Source of the DNA: Puia dinghuensis
GTDB taxonomy: Bacteria; Bacteroidota; Bacteroidia; Chitinophagales; Chitinophagaceae
Assembly (NCBI GenBank): GCA_026224995.1
Contig: JAMFRX010000091.1
Span: 1 to 5,007, forward strand
DNA: 5,007 bases
Reading direction: 5' to 3'
Shown here: piece by piece, positions 1-5,007 of the stretch
How the letters are laid out: the number at the start of each line of letters is the position of its first letter
Numbering within the stretch: position 1 is the first letter of the stretch
Notes under the pieces: generated by a model
Told to the model about the DNA's origin: nothing
The model's input: the letters and a program-made list of their open reading frames with translations, nothing else
Database searches by the model: none
Position numbers and translations under genes: made by a program

Positions 1-185
1 ACGGTATTCAGGGAAGCGGCAGCTATCGTGCGGTAATAACCGATATAACAGGTAAGTTTGTCACCATGCAGGAAGTGAATGCCGGTGAAAACCAGCTCTT
101 CACCGCTTCGCTTGCCCGTGGCGTCTACCTGGTAAGGATCACCGGCGATGGGTCCATAACCACACTAAAATTGTTGAAAGAATAA
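1..185 (+). CDS. C-terminal end of a T9SS-secreted protein (type A sorting domain), 5' truncated
   Basis: Only the last 60 codons are present, read from base 3 to the TAA at 183-185; the start lies outside the window. The translation ends with the pattern of a type A T9SS C-terminal sorting domain: a strand ending in VITDITGK, then a strand reading FTASLARGVYLVRITGDG, and a final basic strand TLKLLKE. In this family the domain is a small beta sandwich that takes the exported protein through the type IX outer-membrane translocon and is usually cleaved off as the cargo is anchored or released. The cargo domain is not visible, so the protein's activity (hydrolase, adhesin, repeat protein) cannot be stated. 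A strong hairpin about 20 bases after the stop fits the end of this transcript. I am confident of the domain type and have no view on the function. Confidence 0.85.
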   Translation, partial: GIQGSGSYRAVITDITGKFVTMQEVNAGENQLFTASLARGVYLVRITGDGSITTLKLLKE

Positions 186-204
186 CACCAGCTTGTAGCA
201 GATC

Positions 205-232
205 ATAGACGTCCGGGATACCGGGCGTCTAT
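205..232 (+). terminator. Strong hairpin after the T9SS cargo gene, probable transcript end
   Basis: Bases 205-216 pair with 221-232 around a GATA loop. This gives a 12-bp stem with one T-G wobble and a GC-rich core (CCGG/CCGG). It begins 20 bases after the stop of the preceding gene. The following bases (TCTATAATAA) are AT-rich but have no real T-run, so it is not a textbook intrinsic terminator. It may act as a weak or bidirectional terminator, or as a 3' end stabiliser. Confidence 0.5.
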
Positions 233-491
233 TCTATAATAAGACCTGTGAATTATGTAATTCTTCCTCCTAATTGCATAATAGTCGCGCGGGGAAAATA
301 GTATAACTTCATAGGACTTCCACCATTCAATCTGCCCAGACAATTCCTTCTACCGGGAAAGCCTGGGTTTAACATCCCTAAGACAAAATTTTAATCATAA
401 ATCCCGGATTTTTAATGTACTTTACCGCGCCCTATATTCTAAAGAGTTCTACGAAATCAGTATCATTAGTAGCTAAAATTCAATTATCTGT
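233..491. other. AT-rich intergenic region upstream of the radical SAM gene
   Basis: This 259-base gap is clearly richer in A/T than the flanking genes and is the presumed promoter and leader of the radical SAM gene. I found no convincing Bacteroidota promoter pair (TTG near -33 with TAnnTTTG near -7), no known riboswitch and no RNA gene. In particular there is no recognisable cobalamin riboswitch, despite the B12-type enzyme downstream. The only structured item is a 26-codon ORF (415-495), listed separately. Confidence 0.5.
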
Positions 492-495
492 ATGA
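415..495 (+). CDS. Possible 26-residue peptide ORF overlapping the radical SAM start
   Basis: An ATG at 415 opens a 26-codon frame that closes with TGA at 493-495. That stop overlaps the ATG of the radical SAM gene (492-494) in the ATGA arrangement typical of translational coupling. The peptide starts MYFTAPYILKSS and ends in VAKIQLSV. It is rich in Ser, Thr, Val and Lys, and has no Cys, Trp or Gly and no leader/core pattern that I recognise. It could be a coupling leader peptide, a tiny substrate of the downstream enzyme, or chance: frames of this length are common in AT-rich DNA. There is no Shine-Dalgarno sequence, but that is uninformative in this phylum. I do not recognise it and consider chance at least as likely as a real gene. 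Confidence 0.2.
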   Translation: MYFTAPYILKSSTKSVSLVAKIQLSV

Positions 496-2048
496 AAAAG
501 AAGCTAAAGGTCGGCGTCATCGACCTAGTATGCAAAGGCCCCACCCATACTCTCTGGGGTCGCATCATGCACGCCAATCTAGCCAGTATTATGCCACAGG
601 TGATAGCCACCTGGTGTGAGGACGAAGGACATGAGGTCAAACACGTCTGCTACACCGGCCGGGAAGACCTGGATCTCGAATTTACCTCCGGCTACGACAT
701 CATCTTTATCAGTTCCTTTACCCAAGCAGCCTTATTAGCCTACGCTTTGAGCAATAGCTTCCGGAAACGCGGCATCGTGACAGTCCTTGGCGGCCCCCAT
801 GCCAGGTGCTATCCCGATGACGCCCGCTTATATTTTGACTACGTACTTGGCTTCACCAACAAGGAGACCATTGCCGAAGTCCTTGCCGAAAGGGAGCCCC
901 AGCGTCACGAAGGTCGATACCTGGCATCCGGCAAACAGCCGCATAGCCTTCCCGGCGTCAAAGAGCGCTGGAAGTTCATAGAAAGCACCTTGGCGAAAGC
1001 CCCCCTGCTCAAAATGGTACCGATGATCGGCAGCATGGGCTGTCCCTATACCTGCTCCTTTTGCATCGATTCTACTGTCCCTTACCAGCCCTTGGATTTT
1101 CAGGGGATGAAAGAGGATCTGCAGTTCCTGCTGACGAAGTTCAAGCAGCCCATGATCGCCTGGCACGACCCCAATTTCGGCGTGCGTTTCGAAGACAATA
1201 TGGAGGCCATCGCCACGGCCGCCCCTGCCAATAGCTTCCGCTTCATCGCGGAAAGCAGCCTTTCCATCCTTACCGAGAAGCATCTAAAGGTATTCAAGGA
1301 AAATGGGTTCACCGCCCTGCTGCCTGGTGTTGAGACCTGGTATGAGTTGGGGGGTAAGTCCAAGACCGGACAGCTCAGGGGCCAGGATAAGGTCGCCCAG
1401 GTGGCCAGTCACGTCAACAAGATACTCGACAACGTTCCCTATGTCCAGACGAATTTTGTATTGGGTCTTGATAGCGATTCGGGCTCCGAACCATTCGAGC
1501 TGACCAAGCATTTTATCGACCTCTCTCCGGGTGCTTTTCCCGGCTATTCCCTGCTCTCCGCATTCGGCGAGGCCGCCCCTTTGAACCTGGGTTATCAGAA
1601 AGAGGGCCGGGTGCTGCCTTTCCCCTTCCATTTCCTCAACAACCACCTGGCTATGAACGTGAAGCCAAAGAATTACGAGTGGGTGGATTTCTACGACAAA
1701 GTCATCGACCTCACCGAATATTCATTCTCGCCTAGAGCCATCTATCGCCGGTTTAAGGCTATCGGCAACCCCACGGCCAAGTGGATGAACGTCATGCGCG
1801 CCATCTCCTCCGAAGGGTATGGCCGGATCCGCTTCTTCAAGAAGGTCCGCCAGCAGCTGATCGAAGACAGGGCTTTCCGCAGCTATTTCGAAGGCGAGTC
1901 CACCGAGCTTCCCGAATTCTACACGCAGAAGATCAAAAAAGACCTGGGCAAATGGTTCGAATTGCTTCCCGAAGGGGCCATGTTCCATGATCCCAATGCT
2001 TACCTGCACAAGCAGCATCCCAAAAAGACTGCTGTCCCGGTAGCATAG
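492..2048 (+). CDS. B12-binding-domain radical SAM protein, substrate unknown
   Basis: This 518-residue cytoplasmic protein should use a [4Fe-4S] cluster to cleave S-adenosylmethionine and start radical chemistry. Residues 1-135 resemble a Rossmann-like cobalamin-binding domain: first strand KVGVIDLV, helix end EDEGHEVKHV, strand YDIIFISSF, then VTVLGGPHA (97-104), typical of BchE/methyltransferase-like B12 radical SAM enzymes. The classical DxHxxG cobalamin-ligand motif is absent, as in many of these enzymes. The cluster motif CxxxCxxC is CPYTCSFC, with Cys184, Cys188 and Cys191. Later barrel signatures are AWHDPNFG (223-230), LLPGVETW (276-283) and NFVLGLDSDSG (321-331). Residues 400-518 form a basic and aromatic C-terminal region with LPEGAMFHDPNAYL (492-505), which I cannot assign. 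The start is set by the first beta strand directly after MKKK. No Shine-Dalgarno sequence is seen. Neighbours give no pathway. The class is secure; methyl transfer, ring rearrangement or peptide modification are all possible. Confidence 0.88.
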   Translation: MKKKLKVGVIDLVCKGPTHTLWGRIMHANLASIMPQVIATWCEDEGHEVKHVCYTGREDLDLEFTSGYDIIFISSFTQAALLAYALSNSFRKRGIVTVLGGPHARCYPDDARLYFDYVLGFTNKETIAEVLAEREPQRHEGRYLASGKQPHSLPGVKERWKFIESTLAKAPLLKMVPMIGSMGCPYTCSFCIDSTVPYQPLDFQGMKEDLQFLLTKFKQPMIAWHDPNFGVRFEDNMEAIATAAPANSFRFIAESSLSILTEKHLKVFKENGFTALLPGVETWYELGGKSKTGQLRGQDKVAQVASHVNKILDNVPYVQTNFVLGLDSDSGSEPFELTKHFIDLSPGAFPGYSLLSAFGEAAPLNLGYQKEGRVLPFPFHFLNNHLAMNVKPKNYEWVDFYDKVIDLTEYSFSPRAIYRRFKAIGNPTAKWMNVMRAISSEGYGRIRFFKKVRQQLIEDRAFRSYFEGESTELPEFYTQKIKKDLGKWFELLPEGAMFHDPNAYLHKQHPKKTAVPVA

Positions 2049-2128
2049 GATAGGCCACAGTTCCTGCTTTTATTTCCGCCTGCTCCGTCGCGGCAGATTT
2101 CGCCATGCTCCCCCGACTCGCCCAAAAC

Positions 2129-2158
2129 GTCGTTGGTGGGAGAAAACCAGTCGTTGGT
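2129..2158 (+). promoter_or_regulatory. Candidate LytTR regulator binding site (two 9-bp direct repeats)
   Basis: GTCGTTGGT occurs exactly at 2129-2137 and again at 2150-2158. The spacer is 12 bp, so the repeats are 21 bp apart, two helical turns on the same DNA face. LytTR-domain regulators such as AgrA, ComE and VirR are known to bind two 9-bp direct repeats with a 12-13 bp spacer, with a core close to (C/A)GTTN(A/G)(T/G). Here CGTTGGT fits that core in both copies. The site ends 52 bases before the LytS-type kinase start, upstream of an operon that encodes a LytTR regulator, so autoregulation is the natural reading. Binding itself is inferred. Confidence 0.55.
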
Positions 2159-2210
2159 TGATAAGCTGCCGGCGGGCCCTCAGCATCTGTGGAAATAATT
2201 ATCTTAGCGT

Positions 2211-3329
2211 ATGACAGGCCTCGTAAAAAGAATAATTTTTCAACAGCGTTATCGGCTGCTCCGCCATATTCTTTTTTGGCTTATCTATTTCATCGTCTTC
2301 TCGCTGGAGTCGGCCGTGGATCTGGGCAGCTTTAAGCTCGGCGTGGAAACGACTTTGATCTTCACGCCGGTGAACCTGCTGTATACTTATGTTATCCTGT
2401 TCGTCTTCGTGCCCCATTTCCTGGTCAAGGAGAAATACCTGAAATTCCTGTTCCTTTATGGCCTCTGGTGTATCGTCGCATTATTCGGCAACTTTCTTTT
2501 CCGCTATTATGTCGTGATCCCTTTCCGTACCGGCAGACCCGGACCGCCGCTTGGATTCGGATCCGCCTATCGAATGATCTTCGCACTCGGCAGCTTCATC
2601 GTCATGAATACCGTCGCAGGCTTCAGCGTCTTCATCGCCATGTTCAAATACTGGTACCGTGAACAGCGGGAGAAGCTGGAGATAGAGCAGGAGAAGACCA
2701 AAGCCGAGCTCGAGCTGCTGAAGGCCCAGCTCCATCCCCATTTTCTTTTCAATACCCTCAACAACCTCTATTCCCTGGTCCTCGAGCGCTCGGATAAAGC
2801 GCCGGATATGCTGTTGCGGCTGTCCGGCCTCTTGAATTACGTGCTCTATGAATGTCGGGCGCCGGAAGTGCCGCTTGAGAAAGAGATCAGGGTCATGCTG
2901 GATTATATCGCGTTGGAGCAGGAGCGTTATGGCACCCGCCTGGAAGTCTCTACCGATTTTTCCGGTGACGTCGCCGGCAAGATGATCGCGCCGATGCTCT
3001 TCCAGCCTTTTGTGGAAAATGCGTTCAAGCATGGTACGGCGGAGCAGCTGGGACGGGTCTGGATGAGCATAGAGCTGTCGATAAAAGATAACGAGCTGTT
3101 CTTCCGGGTGATCAACAGCGTCGACTGGAAGGCACCTCGCTTACCTGTCCGGGGCATTGGCATCGCCAATGTCCGGCGCCGGCTGGAACTGTTGTATCCT
3201 GGAAGATATACGCTGCAACAAGATACCGGCGACGAGGTCTATATCATCTCGTTGACGATAGTGCTAGGGCTTTCCGCCCCAATTCGCCATTGGCTGACCC
3301 CTGTAGCCGATCAATCGCTTAGTATATGA
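2211..3329 (+). CDS. LytS/YehU-type sensor histidine kinase, four membrane helices
   Basis: This 372-residue inner-membrane kinase should autophosphorylate on His and pass the phosphate to the adjacent regulator. Four hydrophobic segments (about 17-34, 44-68, 77-100 and 122-146) form the sensor part. There is no large extracytoplasmic or recognised ligand domain, so the stimulus is unknown. A charged coiled coil (about 148-172) leads to the His_kinase signature AQLHPHFLFNTLNNLYSL; by family analogy His177, in PHF, is the phosphoacceptor. The HATPase_c region has the N box PFVENAFKHG (266-275, Asn270) and the G box RGIGIANVRRRLELLYPGR (314-332). After the usual last strand (YIISLTI, to about 350) there is an unusual 22-residue tail. 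Its stop overlaps the regulator start (ATGA), so the two are probably translationally coupled. A direct-repeat LytTR-like site lies upstream. A weak TATCTTAG (2200-2207) resembles a -7 element but sits too close to the ATG to be convincing. Confidence 0.93.
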   Translation: MTGLVKRIIFQQRYRLLRHILFWLIYFIVFSLESAVDLGSFKLGVETTLIFTPVNLLYTYVILFVFVPHFLVKEKYLKFLFLYGLWCIVALFGNFLFRYYVVIPFRTGRPGPPLGFGSAYRMIFALGSFIVMNTVAGFSVFIAMFKYWYREQREKLEIEQEKTKAELELLKAQLHPHFLFNTLNNLYSLVLERSDKAPDMLLRLSGLLNYVLYECRAPEVPLEKEIRVMLDYIALEQERYGTRLEVSTDFSGDVAGKMIAPMLFQPFVENAFKHGTAEQLGRVWMSIELSIKDNELFFRVINSVDWKAPRLPVRGIGIANVRRRLELLYPGRYTLQQDTGDEVYIISLTIVLGLSAPIRHWLTPVADQSLSI

Positions 3330-4042
3330 AGATCCGGTGTCTGATAATAGATGATGAGCCCCTGGCCGTCCGGCTGGTAAGCACCTATTGCGCCCAGGTC
3401 CCCGAGCTGGAAGTCGTCGCTACCTGCAGCAGCGCCATCGACGCCTCGTCCATCCTGCGGCAGCAGCGGGTAGACCTGCTCTTCCTGGACATCAAGATGC
3501 CAAAGCTGCTGGGCACGGATTTCATCCGGAGCCTTTCCAACCCACCCAAGGTCATCCTGATCACCGCCTATCGCGAATACGCGCTCGATGGCTATGAACT
3601 GGATATCGTCGACTACCTGTTGAAGCCAGTTTCTTTCATGCGGTTCATGAAAGCCGTGGAAAAAGCTGGCCGGCAGCTTTCCAGCGAATGGTCCTTTTCG
3701 GGCGGCTCCGCCGACAACGGCAAGGGTAAGGAGCCCTTTCTCTATTTCAGGATCAACAAGGAGATGGTAAAAGTGCTGGTGAACGAGATCCTTTTCCTGG
3801 AAAGCCGCAAAGAATACGTCATGCTCTACCTGGAAGGCAACAAGACCCTGCTGGTCAAGCAGAGCATCAGCTCGCTGGAAAAGCTGCTCTCCCCACATCG
3901 CTTCGTCCGCGTACACCGCTCCTATATGGTCACCACGGAGAAAGTACAGTCTTATAACGCCACCCAGATCCGCATCGGTAACCATAACATCCCCATCGGC
4001 CGGCTCTACAAGACCAACGTGGACCAGCGCCTGAAGCGTTAG
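3326..4042 (+). CDS. LytTR-family response regulator (receiver plus LytTR DNA-binding domain)
   Basis: This 238-residue cytoplasmic transcription regulator is the partner of the kinase it overlaps by four bases. The receiver domain (about 1-118) has the acidic pocket Asp9/Asp10 in LIIDDEPLA, phosphoacceptor Asp55 in LLFLDIKMP, Thr80 in LITAY, and Lys100 in DYLLKPVSF, so all catalytic residues are present. A short Gly/Ser-rich linker (about 119-135) leads to the LytTR domain (about 138-238). Its typical strands include VNEILFLESRKEYVMLYL and the hallmark RFVRVHRSYMV (192-202), ending NIPIGRLYK. Phosphorylation should promote dimer binding to paired direct repeats, and one such pair lies upstream of the kinase gene (2129-2158). 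Length and domain order are standard for the LytR/AgrA/AlgR class. The regulon cannot be told from this window. Confidence 0.95.
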   Translation: MKIRCLIIDDEPLAVRLVSTYCAQVPELEVVATCSSAIDASSILRQQRVDLLFLDIKMPKLLGTDFIRSLSNPPKVILITAYREYALDGYELDIVDYLLKPVSFMRFMKAVEKAGRQLSSEWSFSGGSADNGKGKEPFLYFRINKEMVKVLVNEILFLESRKEYVMLYLEGNKTLLVKQSISSLEKLLSPHRFVRVHRSYMVTTEKVQSYNATQIRIGNHNIPIGRLYKTNVDQRLKR

Positions 4043-4087
4043 CCTGAAAATGTTCTACCTTCGTCGACGGTCAATTCCATCCACAAC

Positions 4088-4777
4088 ATGAGCAATGCCA
4101 AGCTAAGGGTCATCATCACGGGCACGACCGGCATGGTCGGCGAAGGTGTCCTCCACGAATGCCTGAACCACCCCGCCGTAGAAGCTGTGCTTGTCCTCAA
4201 CCGAAAACCCATCGGCCTTACCCATCCCAAGCTCCGGGAGGTGCTCCACGCCGACTTTTACGACCTTTCTCCCATCGAATCGCAGCTTTCCGGCTACAAC
4301 GCCTGTTTTTTCTGCCTCGGCGTCAGCTCCGTCGGCATAAACGCAGACGACTACTACAAGGCCACCTACACCTTGACCATGCACGTGGCGGAGACCCTCG
4401 TCCGGCTCAATACCGGCATGACCTTCAGCTACGTCTCCGGCGCCGGAACCGACACCAGCGAAAAAGGCCGCAGCCGCTGGGCCCGAGTCAAAGGTAAAAC
4501 GGAGAACGACCTGATAAAGCTCCCTTTCCACAAGGTCTATGCCTTCCGGCCCGGCTTCATCCGCCCCATCCCGGGAATGAACCGTACTCATGGTTTTTAC
4601 AAGTACATCAACTGGCTTTTCCCCCTGGGCCGCACCCTCTACCCCGAGGGCTTCGTCACCCTTTCGGAGCTCGGCCAGGCCATGATCAACCTCGCCCTCC
4701 GCGGCGATGGCAGCAGTATTGTCACCGGAAAAGACATTATTCGCTATGCCGAACCGATATCCTTGCCTTCACACTAG
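4088..4777 (+). CDS. Atypical short-chain dehydrogenase-like NAD(P)-binding protein
   Basis: This 229-residue protein has a Rossmann fold of the TIP30/NAD(P)H-binding atypical SDR type. The dinucleotide motif GTTGMVG (Gly12, Gly15, Gly18) follows strand LRVIITG. Next come the second-strand end VLVLNRKP, the fourth-strand CFFCLGVSS (73-81) and the fifth-strand SYVSGAG (114-120). The usual YxxxK active-site position reads WARVK (Trp131, Lys135) within RWARVKGKTEN, so the catalytic Tyr appears to be replaced by Trp. That makes classical SDR oxidoreductase activity doubtful. A later YAFRPGFIRP (151-160) is the conserved RPG strand of extended and atypical SDRs. There is no signal peptide; the protein is probably cytosolic. 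It starts 45 bases after the regulator stop, with no terminator seen between, so co-transcription is possible. The ATG at 4088 fits because the first Rossmann strand begins at residue 6. The substrate is unknown. Confidence 0.85.
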   Translation: MSNAKLRVIITGTTGMVGEGVLHECLNHPAVEAVLVLNRKPIGLTHPKLREVLHADFYDLSPIESQLSGYNACFFCLGVSSVGINADDYYKATYTLTMHVAETLVRLNTGMTFSYVSGAGTDTSEKGRSRWARVKGKTENDLIKLPFHKVYAFRPGFIRPIPGMNRTHGFYKYINWLFPLGRTLYPEGFVTLSELGQAMINLALRGDGSSIVTGKDIIRYAEPISLPSH

Positions 4778-4797
4778 GCAATACGAGTTTAAATCCC

Positions 4798-4805
4798 TAT
4801 TTTTG
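4798..4805 (+). promoter_or_regulatory. Candidate Bacteroidota -7 promoter element for the tRNA
   Basis: TATTTTTG matches the Bacteroidota sigma-A -7 consensus TAnnTTTG at every fixed position and lies 31 bases before the mature tRNA 5' end, a sensible leader length. No TTG was found at the preferred distance upstream (about 19-23 bases), so only half of the promoter is supported. Confidence 0.4.
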
Positions 4806-4836
4806 CCGCTCGTCGCCCGGCGACATGGTTTTTGTT

Positions 4837-4910
4837 CGGGAAGTAGCGCAGGCCGGTAGCGCACCTGGTTTGGGACCAGGGGGTCGCAGGTTCGAATCCT
4901 GTCTTCCCGA
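4837..4910 (+). tRNA. tRNA-Pro(UGG)
   Basis: A complete 74-base cloverleaf. The acceptor stem is CGGGAAG (4837-4843) with CTTCCCG (4903-4909), and the discriminator is A4910. The D stem is GCGC/GCGC (4846-4849, 4859-4862). The anticodon stem CCTGG/CCAGG encloses the loop TTTGGGA with anticodon TGG at 4871-4873, which reads proline CCN codons. The variable loop has five bases. The T stem is GCAGG/CCTGT with the loop TTCGAAT (4891-4897). All stems pair fully, with one G-T wobble in the T stem. The 3' CCA is not encoded (CAA follows), so it must be added by nucleotidyltransferase. It appears to be a single-tRNA transcript ending at the terminator 32 bases downstream. Confidence 0.97.
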
Positions 4911-4941
4911 CAATGAGTCTAAAGCTAAGACAAGACGTGAG

Positions 4942-4974
4942 GCCCGTAAAACGCTGATTTTACGGGCTTTTTTT
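4942..4974 (+). terminator. Intrinsic terminator after tRNA-Pro
   Basis: GCCCGTAAAA (4942-4951) pairs perfectly with TTTTACGGGC (4958-4967) around the six-base loop CGCTGA. Seven T residues follow directly (4968-4974). This is a textbook Rho-independent terminator and ends the tRNA transcript. Confidence 0.93.
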
Positions 4975-5007
4975 GTGATTTTCCAGCCCAATTCAATATA
5001 TCTGATA

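Noticed and set aside
274..311. TTG (274-276) with TAACTTCA (304-311) as a promoter for the radical SAM gene
   Set aside because: The -7 match is poor and the spacing of about 27 bases is too long for the Bacteroidota consensus.
828..1646. Minus-strand frames opposite the radical SAM gene
   Set aside because: They are antisense to conserved radical SAM motifs, show low-complexity composition and have no family resemblance.
2080..2096. Imperfect hairpin CTG..CCG/CGG..CAG after the radical SAM gene as a terminator
   Set aside because: It has six base pairs interrupted by a bulge and no proper T-run; too weak to call.
2481..3032. Minus-strand frame (183 codons) opposite the histidine kinase
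   Set aside because: It lies antisense to the HPHFLFN and N-box coding region of a clear kinase and has no recognisable domain.
3311..3985. Long minus-strand frame (224 codons) opposite the response regulator
   Set aside because: It is a shadow of the GC-rich third codon positions of the regulator, whose + strand product has all conserved receiver and LytTR residues.
4812..4832. Small hairpin GTCGC/GCGAC (4812-4824) followed by a T-rich stretch before the tRNA, possible terminator of the SDR gene
   Set aside because: The stem has only five base pairs and the T-run is offset by four bases. It also lies between the candidate -7 element and the tRNA, where a terminator would block tRNA transcription.
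4837..4910. tRNA-Pro as an integration site for a mobile element
   Set aside because: No integrase gene and no repeat of the tRNA 3' end appears in the window; the element could only lie beyond the right edge.
4797..4991. Minus-strand 64-residue frame containing GRQDSNLRPPGPKPGALP
   Set aside because: This is the well-known spurious translation of the antisense strand of a tRNA-Pro gene; the frame covers the tRNA and its terminator.

Overview
The window looks like chromosomal DNA from a Bacteroidota member, most plausibly a Chitinophaga-like soil bacterium. The clues are a type IX secretion (T9SS) C-terminal sorting domain at the left edge, start codons without a Shine-Dalgarno sequence, a LytS/LytTR two-component pair of the kind abundant in that phylum, and a perfect Bacteroidota -7 promoter element (TAnnTTTG) before the tRNA. 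The genus is inferred from sequence style and is not proven. All genes lie on the + strand.

Layout. Positions 1-185 hold the last 60 codons of a secreted protein, followed by a strong hairpin (205-232). An AT-rich gap runs to 491; it contains a 26-codon ORF whose stop overlaps the start of the next gene. Positions 492-2048 encode a 518-residue radical SAM protein with an N-terminal cobalamin-binding-like domain and an unassigned C-terminal region. A 162-base gap follows. It carries two exact 9-bp direct repeats 21 bp apart, the architecture expected for a LytTR-type response regulator site. Positions 2211-3329 (LytS-type membrane histidine kinase) and 3326-4042 (LytTR response regulator) overlap by ATGA. 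A short NAD(P)-binding atypical SDR protein follows at 4088-4777. The right end has a tRNA-Pro(UGG) gene (4837-4910) and a textbook intrinsic terminator (4942-4974).

How the parts work together. The kinase and regulator almost certainly form one signalling pair, and the repeats just upstream suggest autoregulation. The SDR gene lies 45 bases downstream and may be co-transcribed, but nothing shows a shared function. The radical SAM gene has no recognisable partner enzyme here and its substrate cannot be named. No mobile element, CRISPR array or rRNA was seen. The most testable items are the putative LytTR operator, the small overlapping ORF with its orphan B12-type radical SAM enzyme, and the SDR with Trp in place of the catalytic Tyr.
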